Of a DNA stretch of 64,000 bases, positions 52,901 through 59,803 are shown in pieces. A model generated the notes under the pieces. The model was not told the origin of the DNA, did not search any database, and saw only the letters and a list, made by a program, of their open reading frames with translations. The position numbers and the translations under genes were made by a program. Origin of the DNA: SYFY01 sp043719475. GTDB lineage: Bacteria > Pseudomonadota > Gammaproteobacteria > Pseudomonadales > Azotimanducaceae. Location of the stretch: the NCBI GenBank assembly GCA_043719475.1, contig JAYSTS010000293.1, forward strand, positions 15,782 to 79,781, given 5' to 3'. Every line of letters starts with the position of its first letter. Within the stretch, counting starts at the first letter, position 1.

Positions 52901-53914
52901 GCCGTAGATGCGCCCTGGGTGGTTGGCCGGCTCGGGAATTCCAATCCATTCGGTGCCATCGACGAAGCAACCGGACGCAACCTGTGGTTCACGACGATCC
53001 GACCATCCTCGGGAACAAGCGCCATCGTGAATGCGGATCGTGTCATTCTTTTCTCGGAACCTGGCGCCAACCGTCCTTCGGGATTGACGGTTCTGGACGC
53101 CGCATCGGGAACACAGCGGCAGTTCATCAGCGATGCTCGAAATGAGGGTTTCGCCGCAACGCCGATCCTCGGTTTCGAGGATGACGTATTTGTGGTGAGG
53201 CAACAGAGTCTGAAATCCATTGACCTCGGCGCCAGCCGGATTCGGTGGCGGACAGCAGGCTCGTTCGCCACCCTCTCGCCGGCGCTCGGCGCCGGCATGG
53301 TCTTCGCAATCGAATCGGGTGCGCTGGTTGCGTTTGATGAGCGCACCGGCCTGGAAATCTGGCGTTTCCGCGGCACCGGTGAATTCGTGTTCGCGCCGGT
53401 CGCAACAGCTGCACATGTTCTCGTCTCGGATTTGTTTGCGCTTTACGTGATTGATATCCGAACGGGCCGCCGTGTCTGGAGCGATTCAGAGCCAGGTGCG
53501 ATCAGTATCGGTGACAACAAGATGATCTACATCGCAGGACCACGCGGAATCCTCTCGGCTTATGCATGGTTCAACGATCTCGATCTCGACGGCGAAGCAG
53601 ACGATGAAGACCTCGACCGTGATGGCGACGGCATGCTCAACGACTGGGAGATTCAGAACGGCTTCAATCCAGCTAATTCGAGCGACGGTGTCGGTGATGC
53701 CGACAACGATGGCCTCTCCAACTTCCGCGAGCACGGGTTGCAGACGCGGCCGCGACAGATCGACTCGGATGGTGACGGGGTTCGCGACGATGTCGAGGTC
53801 AGCCAGGGCTTCGATCCCTTGGATGCAAGCTGCCGGTCGATAGAATGCGTAATGGTCCGCGACAGTTTCAGTCTGCCAGTGCTGAAACGGGCTCGGCAGG
53901 TGCAGGGAGGTTAA
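47000..53914 (+). CDS. Giant subtilisin-like (S8) protein with Asp-rich and propeller repeats
   Basis: 2304 residues, GTG start. An N-terminal membrane or signal segment (about 10-30) is followed by a fervidolysin-like prodomain (GQLLVQLQSGTT) and an S8 protease domain (about 180-470) with Asp in GVVDSGVDYRH, His in EGHGTHVAGTIG, Asn in INASWG and Ser in SGTSMATPHVTG. Then come alternating blocks: Asp-rich DxDxDGxxD repeats (about 475-715, 1075-1195, 1590-1820 and 2190-2285; thrombospondin-3/calcium-binding type), PQQ-type propeller-like regions (about 720-1070 and 1830-2185), a jelly-roll-like segment (about 1196-1335) and another propeller (about 1340-1590). It is likely a secreted, calcium-stabilised surface protease or adhesin. 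No autotransporter barrel or secretion anchor is visible at its C terminus. Confidence 0.9.
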   Translation: MDSPTVRQLRRILLTGFLCLLALLAGSVVYLRTYSVPLAAVPRPLISAVQWAGGAITLPIRKDLDTTRRVGRVKPPFVEGQLLVQLQSGTTAVQRDQLIALLGGKLLETFQDRDGLFLIELGRGLSVTEGVRLLKASAGVEHTGPNHLYYLDALPNDMFFRDQWGLHTGSSTDPKDPDLDAVEVWDTYTGSDTAVIGVVDSGVDYRHIDLAGNMWVNSQEISGNALDDDRNGYVDDVHGIDAIDRTGDPLDDEGHGTHVAGTIGAVGNNGLGVSGVAWTTRIAACRFLDRSGAGTEADAIRCFDYFSALKARGVNVVAINASWGSERNSVPLSDAIDRLRQRGVVVVAAAGNDGVNTDQRPHYPSAYPLSNIVSVGSIGRGGQLSSFSNTGALSVDLFAPGEEILSTRPGDALAIQSGTSMATPHVTGMIGLLASEDSTLTANNLISHVIATVTPVDALRARSVSGGIAHLQLPDRDRDADGMDDRWERRYGLNPVDGTDGTRDPDGDGLDNLREFRAGTSPISADTDSDGLSDRREIVDLGSNPLLADTDGDGLTDLRETEIGTRPIDADSDDDGLSDGDELASPDSDPLRADTDGDGMGDGFERRHRLNPRDGADATQDIDGDGLDNRAEAGAGTNPRSRDSDADDLSDFDELRNYSTQPMNPDSDADGMGDGWEVRYAFNPLSASDGSQDADGDGALNREEFAAGSDPRDAGSRPPSRPWSGLLGNAARTGHVPVATPGGMVEQRWSRAADNSVTGESVTIGGGLVLDVRSFAPSAGVIARSLLDGSEQWRYEHPDSVMAVQPVISRNRIIAAFKNSFGGFSLVGFDLAGKVEYVRNLGQIDSAEYNSRLMVIDNQGFFSAGTSLIAFTASTGVQEWRQEVPSASTFLQPRWVAAASRNQVGVFSNQTLHLYGRANGALQTQIGYSDCGRGEDSTVFFDAVGEPYLHLPGCIARFDVANRRVRWVRTDVAQAFRPTVAGETIIAEQQGYAIVGINTADGSNRWTWDSGSYINAEPVSSSTHFFVSESGRTLAMAFADRSISWQLPQAGQMAFSDDGVFVLRDSLGLSLFNLDGDLDGDGLPDWWERAFRLSVTNPADAGADADADGLSNLDEFRARSHPRNADTDGDGADDGAERSAGTNPVEPDTDGDGLRDGAEINQYRSNPVLTDSDSDQVSDGEEVNRHRTDPNDSASKPDFIFSANHSFETELPSDWRNDPSSGGNWRRSTSQASDGQYALEAMQTPGRIGVRIEWRGRFAKGELVFDLLLPNTISSFVITANDSERILYVPGGTAGWQTFRVAIREGVTSISFEAADGSPAEGRPAGFLDNIRFRKPVPFGLSGDNLIVRANGMLHEYTADGRAVRAPVPQPEGTSSTSVATTTRHEVVVRDYRVWHFYNPINDSWRKVDDQVADVFGSPVATPDSLLMAGRGGRIVRYDLNGQFRQLAGDPGTTAHVTYGADGYVYTNDYFGVVRRYDPVRYQLQAEISLGIDFRGPLAVDADGRILVRHQSGISRFDSTGQPLAEVSENSTIGAEHLLIDLRQRIILPSSASFSVVAKDLSSSRNVTLDNGLPSWALIGVTQFLRGGADTDLDGCADWWELSYGLLPFQRADGAADPDADGLPNSGECAAGANPRVADSDGDGLTDRDEVTLGSNPAETDSDDDGLSDSDERSRGTSPVRADTDADGLTDPDEINRTGTNPINADTDRDGMPDGFEEREGLNPRDPADGARDTDGDGLVTSEEFRRGTSFRLADTDRDGLADGEELRRGTGPLQRDTDADLLPDGFEVANGFNPLLADDANLDSDGDGFSNLVEARYTANPRTGTSTPRPGAWTGEQGDATHRGFAPVRIDTSRLARRWVLRPDGQSEERLNPMAVGHGKLYATYYPSSSGIGSIVALNAVTGQRLWRNQVADATALGPPSLNRLRIAVAAALPGNVSAVLAIDGATGSTRWQTESFGTADQLMPMAVDAPWVVGRLGNSNPFGAIDEATGRNLWFTTIRPSSGTSAIVNADRVILFSEPGANRPSGLTVLDAASGTQRQFISDARNEGFAATPILGFEDDVFVVRQQSLKSIDLGASRIRWRTAGSFATLSPALGAGMVFAIESGALVAFDERTGLEIWRFRGTGEFVFAPVATAAHVLVSDLFALYVIDIRTGRRVWSDSEPGAISIGDNKMIYIAGPRGILSAYAWFNDLDLDGEADDEDLDRDGDGMLNDWEIQNGFNPANSSDGVGDADNDGLSNFREHGLQTRPRQIDSDGDGVRDDVEVSQGFDPLDASCRSIECVMVRDSFSLPVLKRARQVQGG

Positions 53915-53982
53915 GAGCGCTCCACGGCGGAGCCAATCCAGATCCGCGCCGGACTGATCCTGACCTCCAAACCTGGACACCC

Positions 53983-54225
53983 GGCCATGTCGACATCGGT
54001 GATGGCTGGTTGATCTACGTGGCGATACGCTCGGTTAACATCAGCGCAAACTTCTGGTCCAGCGATCTCGATCTGGATGGCAGCCCCGATGGGGAAGACC
54101 TCGATCGCGATGGTGACGGTATGCTCAACGATCGAGAAACGCGCTACGGCTTCAATCCCCTTAATACCGCAGATGGTCTCCAGGATGCCGACGACGACGG
54201 CCTCGCGAATCTCCGGGAAGGTCAT
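53983..54225 (+). pseudogene. Duplicated tail fragment of the subtilisin-like gene
   Basis: This stretch repeats the end of the preceding gene in order: IGDGWLIYVAIRS (parent IGDNKMIYIAGPRG), then DLDLDGSPDGEDLDRDGDG, then GFNPLNTADGLQDADDDG and LANLRE (parent GFNPANSSDGVGDADNDG). It has no start codon of its own linked to a signal, is preceded by a stop and followed by unrelated sequence. It is a decayed partial duplication or the remains of a tandem paralogue. Nothing else is seen between 53915 and 54405. Confidence 0.75.
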
Positions 54226-54405
54226 CACGCGGGTCGCTATCGAGCGCGCTCAAAAGGCAGTCGTTGTCAACTTAAGCGGCCTTGTACCCAACCAACCTGG
54301 TTCCAATCGAACGACATGGATCCAACACCCAAAATTGCCGATTCCATAAACGCAAATGGGGTGAAGAATGTGCCAAAGTGACTGTGCCATTCGCAGGGAG
54401 CAGGC

Positions 54406-57303
54406 ATGATCAGGTTCTTCTCGGCAGTCACGCTTCTATCAATCTGTTCGGCGATTGCCGGCTGCGGCGGTGGTTCGGGCACCAGCCCCACCACCCCGAT
54501 CAACACCGAAGGCGGTCTGTCCTTATCCCTGGCGGTATCCGGGTTACCAAACAGTAGTCGCATGGTGTTCAGGCTGAACAACACCGAGGCTCAGCCCATC
54601 ACCGGCTCAGGGAACCTCACGTTCACCAAGCGATTCTCTAGCGGCGAAAGTTACTCCGTTGAAATCCAGAGTATCCCGGCCGGGCTGATATGTGGTCTGA
54701 CCAATGCGTCGGGAACGGTTGCCAGATCCAGCATTGCTGTGAATGTCTCGTGCAGCGATACCCCGCAGAAAGTGGCTCTGGTCAAAGACGTGAATACAAA
54801 CGCAACACAACATTCATCGTCGCCGTCAGACTTTTCCGTATTCAACGGTCGGGTCGTGTTTACGATCGACGGCGGCGCTGCAACCAACATTAAACGACTC
54901 ATTTCCACCGATGGCAGTGGTCGCCCGGTGCCGCTGTTCGAGAGGGAGCTCCGGAACCCGTCCGTCGTTGGAACGCTAGGTACGCGGTTGCTCTTTACCG
55001 AGACAGTAGGCCCACCAAATGACGAATCCCGTCAGCTATCGATTTACGAAGATTCGTCTGGACACACCCAGTCCATGATCGGCTTGAACGTGGAGCGAGG
55101 TGCAGCAATCGGGCAGAGCATGTTGTTTTTTGCCAATGACGAGGCTCAATTTTTTGGCTATGAGCCGTGGGTGTCTGACGGAACTCCAAGTGGAACCCGC
55201 ATGGTGCGTGATTTGAACCCGGGACGGGCCTCCTCTGTGGACCAGGTCCCCGATGTTCATGTACTGGGGGGACAATGGTCTTTCATCGCCTATAACGAAG
55301 GCAATACAAGGTTGTGGTTAAGTGATGCTACCGAAAATGGCACGCAACCCGTCACCCGCTCCAACCTTCGTGTGAAGTCGATACTCGGTGTTCATCGCGA
55401 TCGCCTGTATTTCTTAGCGGATCAAGGTGTTGGAACTGAGGCAGCGATATGGGCCACTAATGGAACGCCGGGCGCAGAGTTCCTGTTCCATAGGCTGGCA
55501 GCTGATGGGGAAGGATTCGCTTCCTGCTTTTTCAACGCAACAAACGGGTTCTATTACAGCACTCGGGTCGGTTCCGGGTTCCAGACCGACAACTTTGTCT
55601 GGTTCTCGACGGGTGACAATGTTGCCCCGATACCTGTTCCCGGAGCCGAAAATTCAGTAAGTCTTCTTCGTATCTACAGCGCTGCCTGCGGTTTAGTCGA
55701 GTTGAACGGAAAAGTATTTTTCGGCACACAGACGGCTTTTGACGACAAATCTCTCTGGACATCGGATGGTACGCCTGAAGGAACTCGTCAGATCTCTACT
55801 GGGGTGTATGGCTATCAGTTTCCGGAGAAATTCGTCATTCTCGGGCTCCCGGATCGGGTCATTTTTCCAAGGGTAACGGTGGAACATGGAACCGAACTCT
55901 GGTGGACCGATGGCAGCCGGATTGAGTTGCTGGCCGACATTGAACCGGGCTCAGCGTCCGGTCTGACAGATGGATCCGAGATCAAAGGTGTTGTGGCAGA
56001 TGGCCGAGCCTATTTTGCGGCGCAGACGCGGGAAAATGGCATCGAACCCTGGACGTCTGACGGCAGCGGCTCGGGTACGGTAACGCTTGGGAACCTGCAA
56101 GCGGAGACGAGGACGCACGATGGTGTGAGCAGGGTTCTTGGCCACACGTCCGCTGGTGTCTACTTTTCGGGTTGCGAAGCAACCATCAATGACTGCGAAC
56201 TCTGGATCTCGGATGGGTCAGATACCGGGACCCGCAAGGTACTGGAAATCAACGACGATTTCGGGAGCAACCCACGACAAGCGCTTGCTTATCGTGACCG
56301 GTTCTACTTCACCGCAGAGCAAGGCGGCCTCTGGGTATCGGATGGGACAACACTCGGAACCCGGCGACTTCGTTCCATCCACTACACGGAGCTGCATCCG
56401 ACTGAAGCGGGTCTGATCATCAGTGGTCTGGATCAAACTCAACCCGGCGTAGAACTATGGCGAACCGATGGAACAGAGAATGGAACCGTTCCACTCGCTG
56501 AAGACATTTCGCCTTCGTCGCATGATGAGCGAGCCGGTGGTTTAGTCACGGCAGGCAACTGGGTCTACTACAGCACCAGCGGACCCAACGGCAGGCTTGG
56601 CCTGAGACGCACAGATCCCGCAACAGGTGCCTCGGAGTTCATCGGCGAGACCAATATCACCAGAAACCCGGAAACTCGCCCTATAGCACTCGGAAACAGG
56701 GTGGTCTTCAGCGCCAGCGACCGCGATTCCGGCAGCGAACTGTGGCAGTTTGACGGCGCCCGGATTTCCCGAATCACGGATATCAACACCGGCTTCGGCA
56801 ACAGCGATCCATACGCCTTGACTGCTTTCGGAAACGAGGTTTGGTTCATCGCCAGGGACGAGGAAGCTCTCGCACTGTGGGCGTTTGACGGAACCAATGT
56901 CCGGAAGATCATCGCAGCACCGCGATTCACCGAAGGCTTTCGCCAATTGAGCGTCATCAACAACAAACTCTACCTCGTCGCCGATGCCTACCAGGACGGA
57001 TCACAATTCAGCGTGTTCGACTCACCCAGCGCTCACATCCGTCCACTAAGAACCCAGGATGGTGCGCGCTTGCAGCCCCGCGTCATTCGTCGCCTGAATT
57101 CAAATGAGGTGTTCCTCGCCGACGCCCGGGACCGCATTTTCCGGCCGTTTGTTGCCGATGAAAGGCGAGTGGTGCAGCTGGATACTTCTGTTGAAATTCG
57201 AGACGTTGAAGAGACCCTGATGGTGCCGGACGGACCGACAGCGGGCATCTGGTTCAAGGGCTACAGTGCAGCTGAAGGGATTGAACTCTGGCGGTTGCGC
57301 TGA
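54406..57303 (+). CDS. Lipoprotein with ELWxTDGT-type repeats (965 aa)
   Basis: Exported lipoprotein: signal peptide MIRFFSAVTLLSICSAIAGC with the lipobox Cys at 20, followed by a Gly/Ser/Thr linker. After an immunoglobulin-like segment (about 40-120), the rest is built of repeats with the consensus W-x-S/T-D-G-T-x-x-G-T and ELWRTDGTENGT-type turns (for example EPWVSDGTPSGTRMV, SLWTSDGTPEGTRQI, LWVSDGTTLGTRRL), about one every 45-60 residues, which suggests a beta-propeller-like fold. Such repeats occur in large surface proteins of unknown function. It stands alone after the subtilisin-like gene and its tail fragment. Confidence 0.88.
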   Translation: MIRFFSAVTLLSICSAIAGCGGGSGTSPTTPINTEGGLSLSLAVSGLPNSSRMVFRLNNTEAQPITGSGNLTFTKRFSSGESYSVEIQSIPAGLICGLTNASGTVARSSIAVNVSCSDTPQKVALVKDVNTNATQHSSSPSDFSVFNGRVVFTIDGGAATNIKRLISTDGSGRPVPLFERELRNPSVVGTLGTRLLFTETVGPPNDESRQLSIYEDSSGHTQSMIGLNVERGAAIGQSMLFFANDEAQFFGYEPWVSDGTPSGTRMVRDLNPGRASSVDQVPDVHVLGGQWSFIAYNEGNTRLWLSDATENGTQPVTRSNLRVKSILGVHRDRLYFLADQGVGTEAAIWATNGTPGAEFLFHRLAADGEGFASCFFNATNGFYYSTRVGSGFQTDNFVWFSTGDNVAPIPVPGAENSVSLLRIYSAACGLVELNGKVFFGTQTAFDDKSLWTSDGTPEGTRQISTGVYGYQFPEKFVILGLPDRVIFPRVTVEHGTELWWTDGSRIELLADIEPGSASGLTDGSEIKGVVADGRAYFAAQTRENGIEPWTSDGSGSGTVTLGNLQAETRTHDGVSRVLGHTSAGVYFSGCEATINDCELWISDGSDTGTRKVLEINDDFGSNPRQALAYRDRFYFTAEQGGLWVSDGTTLGTRRLRSIHYTELHPTEAGLIISGLDQTQPGVELWRTDGTENGTVPLAEDISPSSHDERAGGLVTAGNWVYYSTSGPNGRLGLRRTDPATGASEFIGETNITRNPETRPIALGNRVVFSASDRDSGSELWQFDGARISRITDINTGFGNSDPYALTAFGNEVWFIARDEEALALWAFDGTNVRKIIAAPRFTEGFRQLSVINNKLYLVADAYQDGSQFSVFDSPSAHIRPLRTQDGARLQPRVIRRLNSNEVFLADARDRIFRPFVADERRVVQLDTSVEIRDVEETLMVPDGPTAGIWFKGYSAAEGIELWRLR

Positions 57304-57338
57304 ATGGCGCGATCGTGAGGCAAACCTGGGGGGACACT

Positions 57339-57376
57339 GATCAATTCGCGCTTTTGAGCGAATCAGGTCGGACCCC
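57339..57376. repeat. REP-like sequence related to 45336-45361
   Basis: Contains TGATCAATTCGC, then after a few bases GCGAAT, then CAGGTCGGACCCC. It shares the TGATCAATTC...GAAT...TC-GACC order with the copy after the asnB-like gene. It directly abuts the broken end of the IS256 remnant and is flanked on the left by a GGGGGGACAC run typical of REP-type borders. Confidence 0.45.
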
Positions 57377-57383
57377 ATGATCA

Positions 57384-57802
57384 CCTCGAATGTATCTCGC
57401 GCACCGTCATGCCCCGTGAATACATGGCGATGATCTTGTCGTCGAAACCGGTAAAGCGCCGCGCATGCTTCGGAATCAGGATCGGCTCGAACGAGCCATC
57501 CCGGTCCCGAGGGGGGTCAATCTGCAGCGGCCCATGGTCTGTCATGGATCATCTTGCTGGTGGTGCCGTTGCGATGCTTGTCCACATCCCCCGGCTTGTC
57601 AGCGCCGGGGGGATAGCCCAAGTGATGGGAGTTCCGCATTCAGTGCGCGTTCGATCAGTGCTTTCCTGAACGCCATGGACAGATCGTTGACGGCTGTCGC
57701 TGTCATCGGCCCCGTCACAAACTGATCAATGATCTCTTTCGGGATGCTCGGCATCCTCGCCGCAGCCACCAGGGCCGCCTTCGTCGTCTTTCTGCTCGGC
57801 AT
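57384..57802 (-). pseudogene. Truncated, frameshifted IS256-family transposase
   Basis: ATG 57802 with AGGAGG upstream opens a frame PKEIIDQFVTGPMTATAVND, then AFRKALIERALNAEL, the N terminus of IS256/Mutator-type transposases. After frame changes the same strand continues with DGSFEPILIPKHARRFTG and FDDKIIAMYSRGMTVREI, again in family order. The catalytic DDE portion is completely missing; the sequence stops at about 57384. It is dead. Confidence 0.85.
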
Positions 57803-57827
57803 AGTTCCTCCTTACAGTCTTTACTAT

Positions 57828-57856
57828 GCCTCGCACACAAAATTCAGGACAGGCTC
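57828..57856 (-). mobile_element. Left terminal inverted repeat of the IS256 remnant
   Basis: On the minus strand GAGCCTGTCCTGAATTTTGT and the following GTGCGAGGC resemble IS256-family terminal repeats and lie 26 bases before the transposase ATG, as expected. No matching right-end repeat is found near 57340-57384, so the element was cut off by deletion. Confidence 0.6.
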
Positions 57857-58243
57857 TCACTGACTAATGACGGCTATCCCATTGGCGGTCACTCACACAC
57901 AACCTTGTCATTGTTGGCTTCTGCAAAATCACCAGCCTCCCGATGGATCGGCACATCTTCCACTGAGGGGAACATTCACATCTGCATGTCTACTTGAGCA
58001 CCCATACCCTTCTTTGAAATCGACGCCGACTTCGCGCAGCCAGCTGATGTCTGATTTAAGAAAAACGAGGCAATTCTGATCACATGGTTGTTCTGCTGAC
58101 TAAAGGAACAAACTGCTTCACCGATTCGGCTCGCTACGGGATACTCGAGCCCGAACTGCGAGCGGAGCTGAAACCGGTCGTTAGCTCGTCATACGCGACA
58201 GGCTCAACGGCTGTGCATACAAGAGTTCTGCAGATCAATCCGC
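57857..58243. other. Stretch without a recognisable gene
   Basis: About 390 bases between the IS end and the 3' end of the HisH-like gene. Short open frames exist but none has family features or a convincing start signal. The second polysaccharide block ends here. Confidence 0.5.
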
Positions 58244-58867
58244 TCATGCCGGCTTCCAATTAACAAAGTTGGCCATCAACTTCATCCCAAACTTATGGCT
58301 CTTTTCAGGATGGAACTGGACCGCGACCACATTGTCTTTGGCGATTGAACATGCGAACTCAACGCCATAGTTGCACGTCGCCACCACATCACTTGCATGG
58401 TCAGCTTGCACACAATAGGAATGCACAAAGTAGAAACGCGCGTCTGTTGCCAACTCGGCCACTATCGGATGTGCGTTCTGGGGACTGATCCGATTCCAAC
58501 CCATATGAGGCACCCGAAGTACGCCTTCAACCGTATTTCTGGGCAACCGGACCACATCAGCTTCGAACCAGCCCAGACCAGGCAACTCACCTTCTTCGCT
58601 GCCTCGGCACATCATCTGCATGCCAAGACAAACCCCGAGGCAGGGGACGGCTTTCTTGATGACTGTTTCTTGAAGACAATCCCAGAGATCGAGTCGCCGC
58701 AATGCGCTGACTCCCGAATCGAAGCTACCGACACCTGGGAGAATCAGTCGCTCTGCCTGACGAATCACTTCAGGGTCTTCGCTGATGACTCCGTTGGATC
58801 CTACCTTCTTGAGCATGTTTACGATCGAGCCGACGTTTGAGGTGCCAGAATTCACCACGACGATCAC
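58244..58867 (-). CDS. HisH-like glutaminase subunit (WbpG partner)
   Basis: 207-residue class I glutamine amidotransferase. It has the oxyanion motif LPGVGSFDSG, the nucleophile Cys in CLGVCLGMQMM and the His/Glu pair in QFHPEKSH. It belongs to the HisH family, but its neighbours (HisF-like, WbpG-like, YbhN-like) show it to be the O-antigen form (HisH2 in Pseudomonas) that releases ammonia for WbpG. It overlaps the YbhN-like gene by ATGA and is the last gene of the operon. Confidence 0.9.
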   Translation of the reverse strand: MIVVVNSGTSNVGSIVNMLKKVGSNGVISEDPEVIRQAERLILPGVGSFDSGVSALRRLDLWDCLQETVIKKAVPCLGVCLGMQMMCRGSEEGELPGLGWFEADVVRLPRNTVEGVLRVPHMGWNRISPQNAHPIVAELATDARFYFVHSYCVQADHASDVVATCNYGVEFACSIAKDNVVAVQFHPEKSHKFGMKLMANFVNWKPA

Positions 58868-59799
58868 TTTGCTTCTCCTTCTTCCGCACTGGCCATACGC
58901 CTTGAGAGCGCAAAGTGGAACCAGACACCAACGGTGAACGCTATCGCGAGTTGCGACAACCGGACTAGAAACGCTAACACGAGACCTTGCGTCAGATTGA
59001 GCCCGAACTCCGTCGCGACGTACATTACTGAAGCGTCATACGTGCCTGCCGCTGCCGGCGCGATGCGGAAAAGCAATGCCAGATCAGTAAGTGCGGAGAA
59101 AACGCCTGTCGCCAACAGCGGCAGATCCATGCCGATGAGCTGACCGGAAAAATAGTACATGGACGCATAAGTCAAAAAGATTGCTACCGTCCATCCTACC
59201 GTGGCCAGCAGGATCGACAGCCGGCCTAGAAGATCACGGACAGCACCGAGAACTGTCGAAACCTTGCGGCCGATCCCACCAAGGAATGTTGGAACCCGAA
59301 TGCGTAGCACGCTGATCAGAAGGCTGCTTAGAAAAGCTCCCCCGAGCACGGTGACTGTGACGTATCCGGTTTCGAGAAACGAAAAACCCAGGATCGCGAT
59401 ACTGAGTAGTCCCAGACCACTGAACACGGCTATTTCGACGAGGAAGAGCGCTGAGGTCGAGCCGATGAATCGGGCATATTCGAGGTCGTGGACTTTCTTC
59501 AGATAAATGCCTCTGAAGGCGAATCCAGAAAAAGGAAAAATATAGTTCCACAGAGTGGTGACAGCGGAGCAGCCAAAGTGCTCAGAAATGGAGAGATTGA
59601 TACCTTCAGGTCGCAGGATATCTCGCAACAGTAAACCTTGGAAAAGGGTATAGGCACTTGCGGCCAAGATCAGAGGCAGAGCAAATATCCAACGGATTTG
59701 ATCTGGCGAAGGAACATGTTCACTCCCCTCACGGATTAGCCAGACAGCTGCGCCAATGAACAGCAGAGTGACGAAAATAGAGATAACACGTGAGCGCAC
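58864..59799 (-). CDS. YbhN/LPG-synthase-like membrane protein (flippase-like domain)
   Basis: 311-residue inner-membrane protein with about eight hydrophobic segments of the lysylphosphatidylglycerol synthase/UPF0104 transmembrane family. It has GCSAVTTLWNYIFPFSGFAF followed by RGIYLKK, and RIAPAAAGTYDASVMYVATE, both family-like. Relatives move or modify lipid-linked molecules. The gene is inserted between hisF-like and hisH-like, which are normally adjacent, with 4-base spacing and a 4-base overlap, so it is part of the unit. GTG start. Confidence 0.82.
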   Translation of the reverse strand: MRSRVISIFVTLLFIGAAVWLIREGSEHVPSPDQIRWIFALPLILAASAYTLFQGLLLRDILRPEGINLSISEHFGCSAVTTLWNYIFPFSGFAFRGIYLKKVHDLEYARFIGSTSALFLVEIAVFSGLGLLSIAILGFSFLETGYVTVTVLGGAFLSSLLISVLRIRVPTFLGGIGRKVSTVLGAVRDLLGRLSILLATVGWTVAIFLTYASMYYFSGQLIGMDLPLLATGVFSALTDLALLFRIAPAAAGTYDASVMYVATEFGLNLTQGLVLAFLVRLSQLAIAFTVGVWFHFALSRRMASAEEGEAK

Positions 59800-59803
59800 G
59801 ACG

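Noticed and set aside
51647..53416. 589-codon open frame on the minus strand
   Set aside because: It is a shadow of the Asp-rich and propeller regions of the subtilisin-like gene, whose biased GAT/GAC codons suppress antisense stops.
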